The translations under genes were made by a program, and so were the position numbers. A stretch of 64,000 nt of DNA from positions 108,421,939-108,485,938 of the forward strand of contig NC_084850.1 in NCBI RefSeq assembly GCF_033115175.1, written 5' to 3'. Positions within the stretch are counted from its first letter, which is position 1. Every line of letters begins with the position of its first letter. The stretch is from Lepus europaeus. Its lineage: Eukaryota; Chordata; Mammalia; Lagomorpha; Leporidae. Below, piece after piece: positions 30,757 through 43,163 of the stretch. The notes below the pieces were generated by a model. It did no database searches, was not told where the DNA came from, and saw only the letters and a list, made by a program, of their open reading frames with translations.

Positions 30757-31024
30757 TTTTTAATTTTACTTGAAAGTCAGAGAGACAGAGGAAGATTCAG
30801 AAACAGACCAAGATCCTCTGGTTCACTCCTCAAATGCTTGCAACAGCCAGGGCTGGGTCAGGCAGAAACCAGGGGCCAGGAACTCCACCTAGGCGTCCCA
30901 CGTGGGTGGCAGGGACTCCCAGGGTGCATTAGCAGGGAGCTGCATTAGAAGGGGAGGAGCCAAGACTTGAAAGCAGGCACTCAAACATAGAAGACGACCT
31001 AACCACTGTATCAGATGCCTGCTC
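30757..31024 (-). mobile_element. CSINE (old)
   Basis: 'tttacttgaaagtcagagag' and 'gtgcattagcagggagctgc'. Head eroded. Confidence 0.82.
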
Positions 31025-31730
31025 TCCACTCTGCTTAATACCATTGAATTATGACTTTGGGCACCAAACTTTATCTCCAGGACCTTGGGGGGCATTTGCC
31101 ATTCAAATTCCTATCCAGACCATAGTAAATGACATCTTTAAAATAGGGGGGAAAAAAGTCGACCTAGAATTCTGTACGCAAAAGAAAAAAAAATGCAGCT
31201 AAAATGCGAAGGTGAAATAAAGTCTTTTCCACACAAACAGCTGAGAGAATTTGTTGCCAGCAGACATGGAATATAGAAATGTTAAAGGGAACTCTTCATA
31301 CTGAAGGAAAATAACACCAGATGGGAATTGAAATCAATATAAATGAATAAACAGCACAGTCTTGGTAAATATGTGCTAAATGTAAAACACTTTTCCCTCA
31401 TTGTTTTAATTTACTGAAAAAATATTGACTGTTTAAAGCAAAAACAATGAAAGTGGATTGTGAGATGTAAACCTACGTAGAAGTGAAACATAAGCTAACA
31501 ATAGCACAAAGCATGGGAGAAGAAAGTCAGAGTCTATATTTTATGATACATGAAGTGGCACCCGATCATTTGCAGGTGCACTATGTTCTGTTACAGGAGC
31601 CTGTTGTAAACCTGTAATAACCACAATAAAAGAGATCTACCTAGGAAGATGATAGTTGGAGATAAAATGGAATGCCAAAAAAACCTCAAAACCAGGCATG
31701 ACAAGAGGAAGGAAGAAAGAAGAGAAAGAT

Positions 31731-32020
31731 AGGGCTGTCGTGTGAAGCAGCAGGCTGTCATTACTTGCGAAGCCAGTGTCCTACATCAGAGTGCTGGGTC
31801 CAGTCCTGGCTGCTCCGCTTCCAATCTTTCTTCCTGCTAATGCCCCTAGGAAAGGACACAAGAGAACCTGACTGATGCACTTCCAGGCTCCTGGCTCTAG
31901 TCTGGCCCAGCCCCAGTGTTTTTGAGGCATTTGGGGAGTGAACCAGCGTAGGAAGAGCTCTCTCTCTTTCTCTCTCACTTTTGCTCTTTCAAATAAATGA
32001 GGAAAAAAAAAAAAAAAAAA
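31731..32020 (+). mobile_element. CSINE (internally shortened)
   Basis: 'gggctgtcgtgtgaagcagc' head, tail 'caaataaatgaggaaaaaaa'. Another CSINE sits just beyond its tail. Confidence 0.85.
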
Positions 32021-32030
32021 GGACAACTAG

Positions 32031-32287
32031 GTGCCAGCGTTGTGGTGCAGTGGGTAAAACCGCTGCCTGTAGTGCTGGCATCCCATATGGGCGCCAGTTC
32101 CTGTCCTGACTGCTCCACTTCTGTTCCAGCTCCTTGCTGGTCCACCTGGGAAAGCAGTAGAAGATGGTCCAAGTGCTTGGGCCCCTGCACCCACGTGGGA
32201 GACCTGGAGGAAGCTCCTGGCTCTTGTCTTTGGCCTGGCCCAGCCCCAGCCACTATGGCCATTTGGTGAGTGAACCAGTGCATGGAA

Positions 32288-32322
<35 letters not shown>

Positions 32323-32363
32323 ATCTTTCAAATAAATACATAAATCTTAAAAAAAAAAAAAAA
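32031..32363 (+). mobile_element. CSINE
   Basis: Exact duplication ggacaactag at 32021-32030 and 32364-32373. Confidence 0.95.
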
Positions 32364-33455
32364 GGACAACTAGAAGAGAAGTAGTAAGATTGTATATTTA
32401 AATTCAACTATACTATTAATTAAGTTTCAATGGTCTAAACATACCAATTGAAAGGAAGATATTCTCAGCCTAGATTAAAAGAAAGACCTATTTCTCTCCT
32501 AATTTTCAATAACGGCATTTAATACAAATGCATAAATAAGTTGACAGCAAGAGGATGGAACTATATATAGCTAACATAATCACTAATCTTACAAAAAATT
32601 GGAGTGGCCATATTATTATTATTAGAGTTTATCATTTTCCCAAGGATAAAGAAAAATATTTCATAATAGTGAATGGGTCAATTCATCAGGATCAATGATC
32701 AGTCATAATATCTATGTATCCATTAGCAGAGCTTTAAAATACAGGAAAAAAAAGACTAACAGAACGAAAAGGAGAAATATGCAAACCCATACCTATGGTT
32801 TTACATTTTAATATTCTCTCAGTGATTAAGAAAACAAATAGACAAATTCAGTAGGAATGGAGAAGACTCAAACATGGCAAAACCAAAGTGATGACATGGA
32901 CTTTTATAGAAGATTCTGTTCAGCCACAGGAAAACAGTCTTTTCTTATAAACTGAGCGTGTGGCTTCACAGACCCAAAAGGATCAGAATCATGGGAAGTA
33001 TGTTATATGACTACAGTGGAGTTAAGTTTTTTATAAGTAATCAAAAAAATCTGGAAAACATCCGAATACTTGTACATCTACAACATGATAAATCACTGAT
33101 GAATCAAGAGGACACTAGAAAATACTTTTGATTTAATGAAAATCCAAACAATGTTTCCAATTTTGTGGAATGTAACTAAAGAATTTCTTAGAGATTCTTC
33201 TCTCTACTTGCTTTATTATGAGAAGGCCCCAAATCAGTAATTTAAGAATCTATCTTAAGAAGCAATCAAAAGAAGAGCAAACTAAGTTCAAAATAATGAA
33301 AGAAATATAGAAAGAATATAGAGACTAGAAAATAACATATATGACACAAAGATACAAAAAAATAAAAGCATCAGCATCATATTTTAAAGTAAATTGTTAG
33401 TTTGGACAAACCTCTACCTCGATTAAGAAAAAAGAGAGAAGGCAAAAATCCCTTA

Positions 33456-33779
33456 TTTTTTTTTAAGATTTATTTTATTTATTTGAAGGATAGAGTTACA
33501 GAGAGTGGGGGGTGGGGGGTGGGGTGGGGGGGTGGGTCCTCCATTCACTGGTTCACTCCCCAAATGACTGCAATGGCCAGAACTGGGCCAGGAGCTTCTT
33601 CTGGGTCTCTCATGTGGGTGCAGGGGCCCAAGCACTTGGGCCATCCTCTGCTGCTTTCCCAGGCACACTAGCAGGGAGCTGGATCAAAAGTGGAGCGGCT
33701 GGGACTTGAACCGGCGCTCATATGGGATGCCGGTACTGCAGGCTGGGGGCTTTAAACTGCTGTGCCACAGCGCCAGCCT
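33456..33779 (-). mobile_element. CSINE
   Basis: T run, 'ttgaaggatagagttacaga', a GGGGTGG-rich run at 33505-33535, end 'ctgtgccacagcgccagcct'. Confidence 0.92.
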
Positions 33780-33817
33780 GGTAATAGCCCTTTTAACCTA
33801 GGAAGAGGTTAACTTTC

Positions 33818-33904
33818 TTTTAAATAAATATTTGCTTATTTATTTGAAAAGCAGAGTTACAGGGACAGGAGGAGACAGACAAACACACATATACACACAC
33901 ACAC

Positions 33905-33940
<36 letters not shown>

Positions 33941-34176
33941 TTTATTTGCTGATTCATTTACCAAATGGCTGCAACATCCAAGAGCCTGGAATGCCATCTG
34001 GTCTCCCACATGGATGGCAGGGGACCAAGTACTTGGACCATCTTCCTCTGCCTTCCCAAGTGCATTAGCAGGGAGCAGGATCGGAAATGGAGCAGCAGGG
34101 ACTCGAACCGGTGCTCATATGGGATGCTGGCATCTCAGGCAGCAGCTTAACCCACTGCACCTCAATGCAGCCTCTA
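33818..34176 (-). mobile_element. CSINE next to the AARS1 pseudogene
   Basis: Near-exact duplication: ggttaactttc (33807-33817) and ggctaactttc (34177-34187). Contains (AC)n(AG)n at 33884-33936. It inserted a few bases upstream of the pseudogene's start codon. Confidence 0.92.
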
Positions 34177-34190
34177 GGCTAACTTTCAAG

Positions 34191-36840
34191 ATGAACTCAA
34201 CCCTAACAGCAAGTGAAATCCAGCAGCAATTTGTAGAATCCTTCAAGAGAAACAAACACACCTATATTTATCTGCCACTATCCCATTGGACGATCCCACT
34301 TTGCTCTTTGCCAGTGTGTAAGTGAACCAGTTCAAACCTAGCTTCCCGAACACCACTGACCCATCTCGCCCTACAGCACAGCTAAGCAGAGCTGCCAATA
34401 CCCAGAAATGCATCCGGGCTGCATGCAAGCCTGATGACCCAGATGATGTGGGCAAGGATATCTATGAGCACACCTTGTTTGAAATGTTGAGCCCTGTCTT
34501 TGGGGGCACACGTCGAGGAATTGGCATGTAAGACAGCTCTGCAGGTTCTCACCCAGTAGTTTGGCATTGCAATGGAAAGACTTGATGTTACTTCGGTGGG
34601 CACGAAGTAGCAGGTTCAGAGCCAAATTTGGAGTACAAACAGATCTGGCAGAATCTGGGGCTGGGTGACATCGAAATCTTCCCTGACAGCATGAACTCCT
34701 GTGAGACAGGTGACATGGGCCCTCGTGTTCCCTACAGCGAGATCTATCAGGACATCTTGTCAACCAGGATGACCCCGAGGTGCTAGGGATCTGGAATCTT
34801 GTGTTCATCCACTATAGCAGGGAGAATGTTGGTGTTCTGAAACCCGTTCCCAAGAAAAACATGGGCCTGGAGTGACTGGTGTCCGTGCTGCAGAATAAGA
34901 CATCCAAGTAGGACATTGACCCTTTTGTCCCTTACTTTGAAGCCACTCAGAAAGGCACAGGTACCCAGTCAGACATTAGGGAAGTTTATGTTGGCAATAC
35001 TGGTGGGATTGGCATGGCCTACCAAGTGCTGGCTGACTAGGCTCAGACCATCACCGAGGCCTTAGCTGATGGTGGTAGGCCCGATGACACAGGGAGGGGG
35101 TATGTGTTGAGATGGATTCGCCGTTGGGCTATTCGATACTCCCACGAGAAACTCAATGCCAGCAGAGGTGACTTCAGTACTTTAGTGACTGTTGTCAGCC
35201 AGTGCCTGGGGGAGGCTTTCTCTGAGCTAAAGAAGGACCCAGCCATGGTGAAGGTCATCATTCACAAAGAAGAAGTGCAGTTTTTCAAGTCTCTCAACAG
35301 AGGGCGTCGCATCCTGGATAGGAAAATTTCAAAGCTGGGAGACGCTGTTTGGCTCCTCCATGACATCTGCAGCTTCCTGGTGCATCTCACTGGTCTGACT
35401 GCTGAAGAGAAGGGCCTGGAAGCTTTGAAGAGGAGAGGAAATTGAAATCCCAGGGCAAGGGAGCTGGTGGGAAGGGCCTCATTATGCTGGACATTTGCAC
35501 TGCTAAAGAGGACCTGGCAAAGGGCGCAGCAGCCCCAGAGGAGTCCCTAGAGTTTAGCTGCCATGCAAACTGCAGTGGTAGCTGTGTGTTTGAGAGGGCC
35601 GTGGCTACGGGGCTGGGAGATGTTCGTGGATGAGGTAGCACAGGCCAGGAGCGTGGAGTGGTCCTGGACAAAACTTGTTGCTATGCCAAACAAGGAGGGC
35701 AGATCTACAACGAAGGCCACCTGGTGAAGGTTGGTGACAGGAGCAAGGACGAAGCAGAGTTCACGGTGAAGAAAGCTCAAGTGGAGGAGGGTTTGTGCTG
35801 TCCCTAGGAATGAGCCACGGTAGCCTCAGAGTGGGGGCCCAGGTCCCGCTGTTTGTCAATGAGCCCCAGTGGAGACCCGTCATGAGCAACCACACAGCTA
35901 CGTGCATGCTGAACGTGGCCCGGTGCTCAGTGCATGGGGACGCCAATCAGACACTCCTGCAGTTGACGTCACTGCCAAGGGAGCCACGTCCACCCAACAG
36001 CCAGCTAAGGCAGGCTGAAAAGATGGCTAATGAGATGATCCTTGCCACTAAGCCGGTCTACAGCCATGACTGCCCTCTGGGTAGCTGCAAAAGCCATCCA
36101 GGGCCTGTGGGCTGTGTTGGGTGAGACCTGTGTCTGATCCTATGTGAGTTGTCTCCATTGGGGTCTCAGGGTCCCAGCTCTTGGAGGACCCTCCTGGGCC
36201 TTCTGGCTTCCCTCATTTCTGCCGAGTTCTGTGGAAGGAACGCAGGTCATAAGAGAGCTTTTGTGATCGCCATCCAAGGTGCTATTGCCAAGGGTATCTA
36301 GAGGATTTGTGCTGCCACAGGTGCCAGAGTCCCGAGGGCTCTCAAGAAAGAGGAGGGCTTGAAGAACTCCCTCTCCGTCATGGAGGTCAACATGAAGGTC
36401 AAGACAGCGCCAAGCAAGGACGCGGAGAGGGAGATCGCTGACCTTGGTGAGGCTCTGGCCACTGCAATCACCCGTCTGCTCAGAACACAGGCAAGAACGT
36501 GGGCTTGCCAGCAGGAGGCGCTGCAGCTGGCCGCTTCCCTTGCCCAGCTCCGCCTGGGAGATGTGAAGAACTGACAGAAAGGGCAGCTTCCTCTGGGAAG
36601 CGTCTCCCTCTCACCTGTTGGCATCAGTCCAGCCCGGAGCCTGCCACAAGGACTCCTGAATTTCGGGATCTGACAGACCACCTGTCCTCCTAACCCAGCG
36701 GTAACGGGAGCACACCTGGGAGCCATCCTGTGACACAGATATCTTTGTCATGCTCACATCCATACGGACAGTTCTCATCCAACCCACAACTTTGGGGTCT
36801 GTGCATGGGAATTTTTGCTAGGACCATGTGCAATTAAAAA
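34191..36840 (+). pseudogene. AARS1: Processed pseudogene of cytosolic alanyl-tRNA synthetase
   Basis: The parent enzyme charges tRNA-Ala and has a class II catalytic core, an editing domain and a C-terminal domain. Here the ATG at 34191 starts 'STLTASEIQQQFVESFKRN', which matches the AARS1 N-terminus. Later pieces in order are '[19 protein letters not shown]', '[14 protein letters not shown]' (about 34630), '[11 protein letters not shown]' (35143), '[15 protein letters not shown]' (35300), 'MSNHTATCMLN' (35881), '[17 protein letters not shown]' (36418) and the exact-looking C-terminus '[20 protein letters not shown]', then TGA at 36574. The coding span is about 2.4 kb against about 2.9 kb in the gene, with no introns, many stops and frameshifts and several deletions; the editing-site HTATH reads HTATC. 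A short 3' untranslated part ends in an A-rich run near 36835-36840. It is a retrocopy and not functional. Confidence 0.9.
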
Positions 36841-36847
36841 AGAGAGA

Positions 36848-37225
36848 GTTCGAGAGTTCATGTGAAATGCACATTATGAAAAAACCATGTGTGCATTTCA
36901 AAATTCTTTGGCACTAAAATCAATTTCTATTTATTCAATAGAGAGAGAGAGTGCACCCCTATCTGTTGATTCACTCCCTAGGTGCCCACAAGAGCTAGGG
37001 CTGGGCCAGGCTGAAGCAGGGCTGCCACATGGGTGACAGGAACCCAACTGCTGCCTCCCAGGGTGTGCATTAGCAGGGAGCTGGACTTGGGAGTCAGAGC
37101 CAGGACTTGAACCCAGGTGTTCAAATATGAGACATGGGTGTCTTAACTGCTTGGCCAAGCACCCACCCCAAAACTTATCTTTGAATTTCATTTTTACATG
37201 AACTTTCTGTGGTTCTCGTACATAT
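36848..37225. mobile_element. Palindromic MITE-like repeat, split by a CSINE
   Basis: Left arm 36848-36929 ('gagttcatgtgaaatgcac', 'tatgaaaaaaccatg') and right arm 37167-37225 ('aaaacttatctttgaatttc', 'tacatgaactttctgtgg') match the family at 5468-5580. Confidence 0.6.
36930..37166 (-). mobile_element. CSINE (old)
   Basis: 'ttattcaatagagagagaga', 'gcattagcagggagctggac', end 'gccaagcacccaccc'. It occupies the centre of the MITE-like repeat. Confidence 0.78.
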
Positions 37226-38724
37226 CGTAGTTCTGTTTTCAAATTTCCTTTCCCATTTTCAACCCTTCTTCCTAGTTTGCAGCCCAGAAAATTAGGCCCT
37301 GGTCCTGTATATAATAAGTCAGTCAGTGCTGATGTACTCGTATCTCTTCACCTTGTTCACCTACTATATCCCTTCCCTGTTTACAGCAATACTGTACTAT
37401 GCCCGAGGATAGTCTCCTGGTGGACTTCCTCGCCGTCTTGTCTCCTGGGCTTTTCTCCTCTGTTCACAGAGGGGTAGTGGCTTTGCTGTGGTAGCATTAC
37501 CACGAGCAGATATTTAAGCAGCAGCTGCTACACTTGCTGCATCTAGTGCCAAACATTTAGAGCACGTGTTACAAGCACCGTTCTTGGAGATGGGACTCAC
37601 GTGGGTGCGATGGAGGCTTCAACGTACAGAGAGCACACACTGTCTTTTTCTAAAGAGTGGGCACCCATGGATCCGCGTCTTCGTGGCAGACTGAAACATT
37701 ACAACAGCGGACAACGACCTCCCTCGCCAACCTTCCCCACTGGCCCCCTGAAGCCACTTAGCTCGGAGGCTAATGCTTGGCACCCTAATCCTTCCAGTTT
37801 CGATCCGTGTCTCCCTCCGCTGCACACACTGGCTGCTGCCCAGGAGGCCACGTGACTGAAGTCGAGCCCGTGAGAACCATTTCTTGCGGGATTTGGAATT
37901 GGGAATAAAAAGGAGTCGGTTTCTTCTCTACGGCTAAAGCTGTGTAACTGAGACGCAACGTGCAGACATCTTGGGCCTTGGCGACAGGAAGCAGACTAAC
38001 TGGTCTGTAGAAAGAGCTGGAATGAAGGCTTCAAGCAGAGAGAGGCAGAGATAGGGGACAGAAAGAAATCCATCTGCATTACAGAGAGTTTTCTCTTCCT
38101 GGAAGCAGCCCTCCCCAGGACTAAACATAATGAATAAGTTAATTTTTGCATCTGTCACAAAAGTTAAAGAAGAAGTACTATGGAGAAAAGTAAAAGGCCA
38201 GCAGAGACAGGGGCACTGGGAGAAGGAGCCACAGAGAGGTCAAGGAAGCCTCGTTAACACGGTGAAAGCCGAGGGAAGGCTTAAAGGAGGAGAGACAGAA
38301 GGCCTGCATGCTACTTGGTCTTTTTCATCAGTTAACCTGCTGAGCCAGCATCTTTTGAGTGGGACTCAAACCACCAGACTGCGTTTGAAGTTTACCCTGC
38401 AAGCTCTGGCATGCTCTCCACCGTCAGGCTTTGCACATTTAATGAGCATGACAGAGGATTTGGTGGATGGAAGGCTCTGGCCAAGTGAGGCAGCTTCCAC
38501 CCAGAAATGCCCCTTGGGGTTTGGGACCAGTGACCTCCCTAACATGGCTACTGCAAACAACTCTTTTGAAAAGTAGCTATTAGCTTGCTCTGGGCTCTTG
38601 TCAAAACTGAACACCTGACTCATGGAGGCTTTGTGACTCCGCAGCCTGGCACTCCCATTTTGGGGCAGGTCCGTTCAGCCTCAGTGACTAATAAGGTGGG
38701 ATGAACCCATTCAGCTTCCCTTGT
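37226..38724. other. Unique sequence
   Basis: No recognised repeat. Open frames up to about 148 codons (38130-38576, plus strand) show no domain, signal or codon pattern that I can defend. Confidence 0.45.
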
Positions 38725-38737
38725 GCATCTTGACTTT

Positions 38738-39085
38738 TTTTCAATTTATTTGAAAGGCAGACAGACAGGGAGTGAGGGGGAGAGACAGACAGACAGACAC
38801 ACATACACATACACACACAGATCTTCCATCTGCTGGCTCACTCCCCAAATGGTCACAACAAGCAGGGTTAGGCCAGGCTGAAGCCAGGAGTCTGGAATTC
38901 CATCCAGGTCTCCCATGTGGGTACAGGGGCCCAAGCACTGGGGCCATCTTCCACTGCTTTCCCAGGTGCATTAGCAGGGAACTGAATGAGAGGCGGAGTA
39001 GCTGGGACATGAACCAGGCACTCCAGTACTGGATATAGGAGTCCATAGCAGCAGTTTAACCTGCTGCGCCATAACACATGCCCCA
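38738..39085 (-). mobile_element. CSINE
   Basis: Near-exact duplication gcatcttgacttt (38725-38737) and gcatctcgacttt (39086-39098). Contains (CAGA)n/(CA)n at 38783-38818. Confidence 0.93.
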
Positions 39086-39200
39086 GCATCTCGACTTTAG
39101 GTGGAAAAGTGACAGCTATCCTTTTTGGGAATAATTTTCTCCCCCTATATTGCTTAAAGTAAAGCCACAAGGGACCCTTGAGTCATGGACATGCCTCTAG

Positions 39201-39405
39201 CACAAGTGGGGAACCTTTTTTCTGCCAGTGGCTATTTGGATATTTACAACACCATGTGCAGGTCATACAAGATTACCAACTTACAAAATCAGCCTGCTGT
39301 AGATTTACTGAATTTCCAGTCCCGCCCACCGTTGTTCTGGTAGGGCCAGACCAAATGATTTTGCTGGCTTTATATGGCCCACGGACCGGATGGTCCCCAC
39401 CCCTG
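39201..39405. mobile_element. hAT-like non-autonomous DNA transposon
   Basis: About 205 bp. The left end CACAAGTGGGGAACC and the complement of the right end CAGGGGTGGGGACCA form an imperfect terminal inverted repeat. The interior ('gccagtggctatttggatat', 'ggctttatatggcccacgga') is like mammalian hAT MITEs. No convincing 8-bp duplication was found. Confidence 0.5.
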
Positions 39406-40950
39406 CATGCCTGGGCCTGGTTCACTGATGGCTCAACTAAACCAAAATCCAATGGTGTCCAGAGTTGCTGCAGCTATTGAATCTCACCAACACTAAACAT
39501 GGCTCTACTTAGTGGGCGGAACTTAAGGCTATTCTCATGGTTTTGATCAACACTTCCTTTGAAGAACCTTGCTGAGTTTTCCCTTTTTGACCATTGCCAA
39601 CGGCCTAGTTGTTTGGTTTGGCACATGGAAAGCTATAGACTGACTGATGAATGACATCTCTCTTTAGGGCCACATACTCTGGAAACACATGGTGGCTTTT
39701 GATCTAAGCATCTGGGTCACGGATGCAGATGCCCGTGGAAAGGTCCCTTCTTGCTAATCAAAGCTTGCACTGTCCAGATTACCAACATGGCTGCCTGCAT
39801 CAGACCTGGCGGTCCCTGTCCCCAACATGGGAGCCCCAGCTAGAGTTCCCAGATCCTGGCTTCAGCCTGGCCCAAACCTGGATGTTGTGGCCATTTGGGG
39901 AGTAAAGCAAACCAATGGATGGCAGATCTCTGTCTATGTGTCTCTATCTGTGTCACTGCTTGTTTTTCTGCATTTCATATAAATAAAAAGAAAAAAGACA
40001 ATAACCAATATATCTTTTTAAAAAAGGTTGACACAAGTGCCACATTGCACAGGACATTGATTCTACCACTCCAGGAATACTGAGCACACTGACCCTATGG
40101 CCCCCTTTTGGGCCTATCCGTGGGATTTGGTTGCTGTTGACAGTTTTAAAGGTTACTGTGTTACTGCTCCAGTCTGGTCAGCTGAGTCCAAACAGATGAG
40201 TACTGTGACCCTTGACGCTAATCCGTATCACGTGATGAGCTCCCCAGACCATTTGCAGGCTGGCTAGAATGCTCCTTCTATTGCAAAACACACACAGTGG
40301 GCTGATTGTCATGGTGTTCGGTGATCTTCCATGCTCCCTACCACCCGCAGGCATCTGGCACTGTGGAGTGCGACCAGCCTGCTTCAAAACCACCTTCAAA
40401 GGATTTCTGACTCTACTTCCCTCACCTCCACCTGGTCTACACGTCTTACTAGGTGCAGCTGGCCGTGTCCCCAGAAATGGATTATCCCTACTCAGTTAAT
40501 TCCTGAGTGATGATTAGGACGATTAGGGTCCCTAGGCTTGCTGTTTCTTTCTTTACTTTCATGGCACCTTCAAGCCAGCCTGGCTGGTACATTCTCTGGG
40601 TGCCAACTCAGCCCAAAAGCGGCCTAGGATATTGAAACTCAATTCTGGTTTGGTTACCTGGATCCTAAATGACCAATGTCTAGATCATAAGGACCATGGC
40701 GACCTGGTCGAGTACACAATTCATTGAGTCCACCTACATTGACCCAAATGGGCCAATGTGGGGAGACATTCTGGGTCTCCATGAGTTTTATAAGAATACC
40801 CTCTTCCTTCTTGCATCTGACCCTTGTGGACCAACGATCGGGGTCTGAGTAATGGCTGACTGGGAAATGCTGAAGTTATAGCCACTGGAAATGGGCTGCA
40901 CCAACTTTGTGGAGGTGGAGGGAGAGCAACAAGGCCAGCACAAACACTCA
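39406..40950 (+). pseudogene. pol: Old endogenous retrovirus pol relic (RNase H and integrase)
   Basis: At 39412 'AWAWFTDGSTKP' is the start of a retroviral RNase H domain with its TDGS motif. About 900 bp on, at 40321-40380, one frame reads 'FHAPYHPQASGTVE', the integrase core segment that holds the catalytic glutamate. Between and after these the reading frames shift often and contain many stops. A CSINE fragment (39803-39997) interrupts it. No LTR was tied to it. It is much older than the provirus at 18.6-24.3 kb and unlike it. Family not assigned. Confidence 0.6.
39803..39997 (+). mobile_element. CSINE, 5'-truncated
   Basis: Begins near 'ctggcggtccctgtccccaa' and ends 'catataaataaaaagaaaaa'. 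Head missing. Confidence 0.8.
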
Positions 40951-41411
40951 TTGGTCCTTTTAGAACCACCTTTCTCATGAAGGAAAACTGCCCTATGTGG
41001 CTCTCCATCATAACTGTTTTGCCTGAGCACTGACTTCTAGGTCGACTGATCTCTGCCACACGGGTCTGATCACAGTCTGATGGCTATTGTCATTTATCTT
41101 GCTGAGAAACGTATCAGAAGCAGCAGAGGAGGGACCCAGCTAACAAACTTTCACCCCAAACACCTGTCGGCACCAACCCCATTTCCATGGCCATCACTCA
41201 GTCATTCTATGAACTGGATACATGTCACCCAAAGCTGGTGGTGCGTACAAGTAGAACAGGCTGGACTGACCCCTCCCAGACAAGCTCTCCCAACTCCTCC
41301 TCCACCTCCTCCTCCTCAAACAGCCATACAGAAGCGAGAATCCTATGGTACACCAGTGTTACTCCACCTAAACTACCGGAGAGGAGCTTCTTTGGGAACG
41401 AAAACGTTTGT
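40951..41411. other. Sequence of unclear origin
   Basis: Continues in style from the pol relic and might hold eroded env, but I can see no motif. 41283-41320 is a (CCT)n-like run. Confidence 0.35.
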
Positions 41412-41705
41412 CAGAGGTTACGGTTGGGGGTTGCAGGAATGGGCGGCCCCATAGTCTGGCAATTGATAGAGGCTGGCCCTGGCAGAGTGGGTGCGGAGGA
41501 ACCATCACACGGTGAGCCAAGAAGCAGAGACAGAGAACCTAGGCTGACCTTGAACTGAAATAATCAAACCTCTCAGGAGAGCCACCCTCCGAGGGCATGC
41601 CACTCATGACCCAAAGCCCTCGCACCAGCCCACCTCTCAGACGCCATCATTAGGTCAAGTCTGTACCCACAATCAGTCATTAAGACATCAGGGTTTAAAC
41701 ATCTG
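41412..41705 (-). mobile_element. MaLR (MST-like) LTR
   Basis: 'tctcaggagagccaccctcc', 'ccacctctcagacgccatca' and 'cagggtttaaacatctgc' parallel the copy at 8025-8400. Confidence 0.6.
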
Positions 41706-42008
41706 CTTGGATTTTTTGGTTTTGGGTTTTGGGGAGACAAGTCCTATTCAACCCCCAGCTGCCCAGAAGGCCACACGGGAGACACTTTTAGTCTGTTCCC
41801 CAACTGATGTAGGTCCTACTGGGAGCTGGGGCACGGGAAGCAACAAATGTCAAGCCTGGATTGACAAGCACCCTCTTCAAGTGGCGTGCTGGTAGGTAGA
41901 ATGACAGGCCATCCTTTCACTGAGGGACCCTTGATCTCTCTCCTCTGCCATGCTTCTTGTTTGCTTTTACTCCTTGGAAGCCAACACGTGAGTGTGAGAT
42001 TACCCCTT

Positions 42009-42668
42009 GGGGGCCTGCGATGTGGTGCAGTGGGTAAAGCTGCCACCTGTGATGCCGGCATCCCATATGGGCACCGGTTTGTGTCCAGGTTGCTCCACTC
42101 CTGATCCAGCTCCCTGTTAATGCGCCTGGGAAAGAAGTAGAAGATGGCCAGCGCCGTGGCTCAACAGGCTAATCCTCTGCCTAGTGGCGCTGGCACACCG
42201 GGTTCTAGTCCCGGTCGGGGCACCGGATTCTGTCCTGGTTGCCCCTCTTCCAGGCCAGCTCTCTGCTATGGCCCGGGAGTGCAGTGGAGGATGACCCAAG
42301 TGCTTGGGCCCTGCACCCCATGGGAGACCAGGAGAAGCACCTGGCTCTTGCCTTTGGTGCGCCGGCCGCAGCGCGCAGGCCGTGGTGGCCATTGGAGGGT
42401 GAACCAACAGCAAAGGAAGACCTTTCTCTCTGTCTCTCTCTCTCACTGTCCACTCTGTCAAAAAAATTTTAAAAATTTTAAAAAAAAATTAAAAAAAAAA
42501 GTAGAAGAAAGCAGACCAAGTCCTTGGGCCCCTGCACTTGCATGGGAGACCTGGAAGAAGCTCCAGCCATTGCAGCCATCTGGGGAGTGAACCAGCAGAT
42601 GGAAGACCTCTCTCTCTTTCTCTCTCTCTCTCTCTAACTCTGCCTTTCAAATAAATAAATCTTTAAAA
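42009..42668 (+). mobile_element. CSINE interrupted by a second CSINE
   Basis: Outer parts 42009-42144 and 42500-42668. The same-orientation inner copy is listed next. Confidence 0.93.
42145..42499 (+). mobile_element. CSINE nested in a CSINE (young subfamily)
   Basis: Duplication agtagaaga at 42136-42144 and 42500-42508. Subfamily marks 'ccagcgccgtggctcaacag' and 'agtcccggtcggggcaccgg'. Confidence 0.95.
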
Positions 42669-42736
42669 GAGGGATATTTGGGGGATATTTGTCGTATTTT
42701 GTCCAGAATTCCCATGTATTTTAGTTGAAGGTTTTT

Positions 42737-42800
42737 TTTTTTAATTTTTTATTTTATTTATTTATTTATTTATTTTTAATTTTTGACAGGCAGAGTGGAC
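42737..42800 (-). mobile_element. CSINE, extreme truncation (about 64 bp)
   Basis: Only the A/T tail and 'gacaggcagagtggac' are present, yet an exact 16-bp duplication ttagttgaaggttttt flanks it (42721-42736 and 42801-42816), so it is a genuine short insertion. Confidence 0.9.
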
Positions 42801-43090
42801 TTAGTTGAAGGTTTTTAAAGATAACTGGCATGAAACAGAAATGCCCTCTGTGATACCTGTTTCCTCTTTTCTGTATAGCTCTTCTCTCACTCTCAACTCC
42901 TGCCAGTTCACAGTTTCTGCTCTGTTATGATCTGAGTTTGTTCTGACCCTTAGTGGTCCCCAAAATAATTCATGGCTTCTCTCTAGATATATGCTCACCT
43001 TCAACTTCCTTTGCTATCTGTTTCATATTTTGCAGTTCAGCTACTCAAGAGAGGTAATATGGTAAAACCAGTATGGCAGTTCTCTTTCTT

Positions 43091-43122
43091 AGAGATTTAT
43101 TTATTTATTTGAAAAGCAGAGT

Positions 43123-43163
<41 letters not shown>

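Larger units (their letters stand above)
31140..33415 (+). mobile_element. Old L1 (inter-ORF to ORF2 endonuclease region), degenerate
   Basis: The order of old L1 sequence is visible: 'gtgaaataaagtcttttcca', 'ggaaaataacaccagatggg', 'ttcaatggtctaaacatacc', 'ggagtggccatattattatt', 'tcaattcatcaggatcaatg', 'gcagagctttaaaatacagg'. It is AT-rich and full of stops. CSINEs at 31731-32020 and 32031-32363 interrupt it. Confidence 0.6.

Noticed and set aside
37277..38580. Possible exons in unique DNA
   Set aside because: No splice-bounded frame, domain or codon pattern that I could defend.
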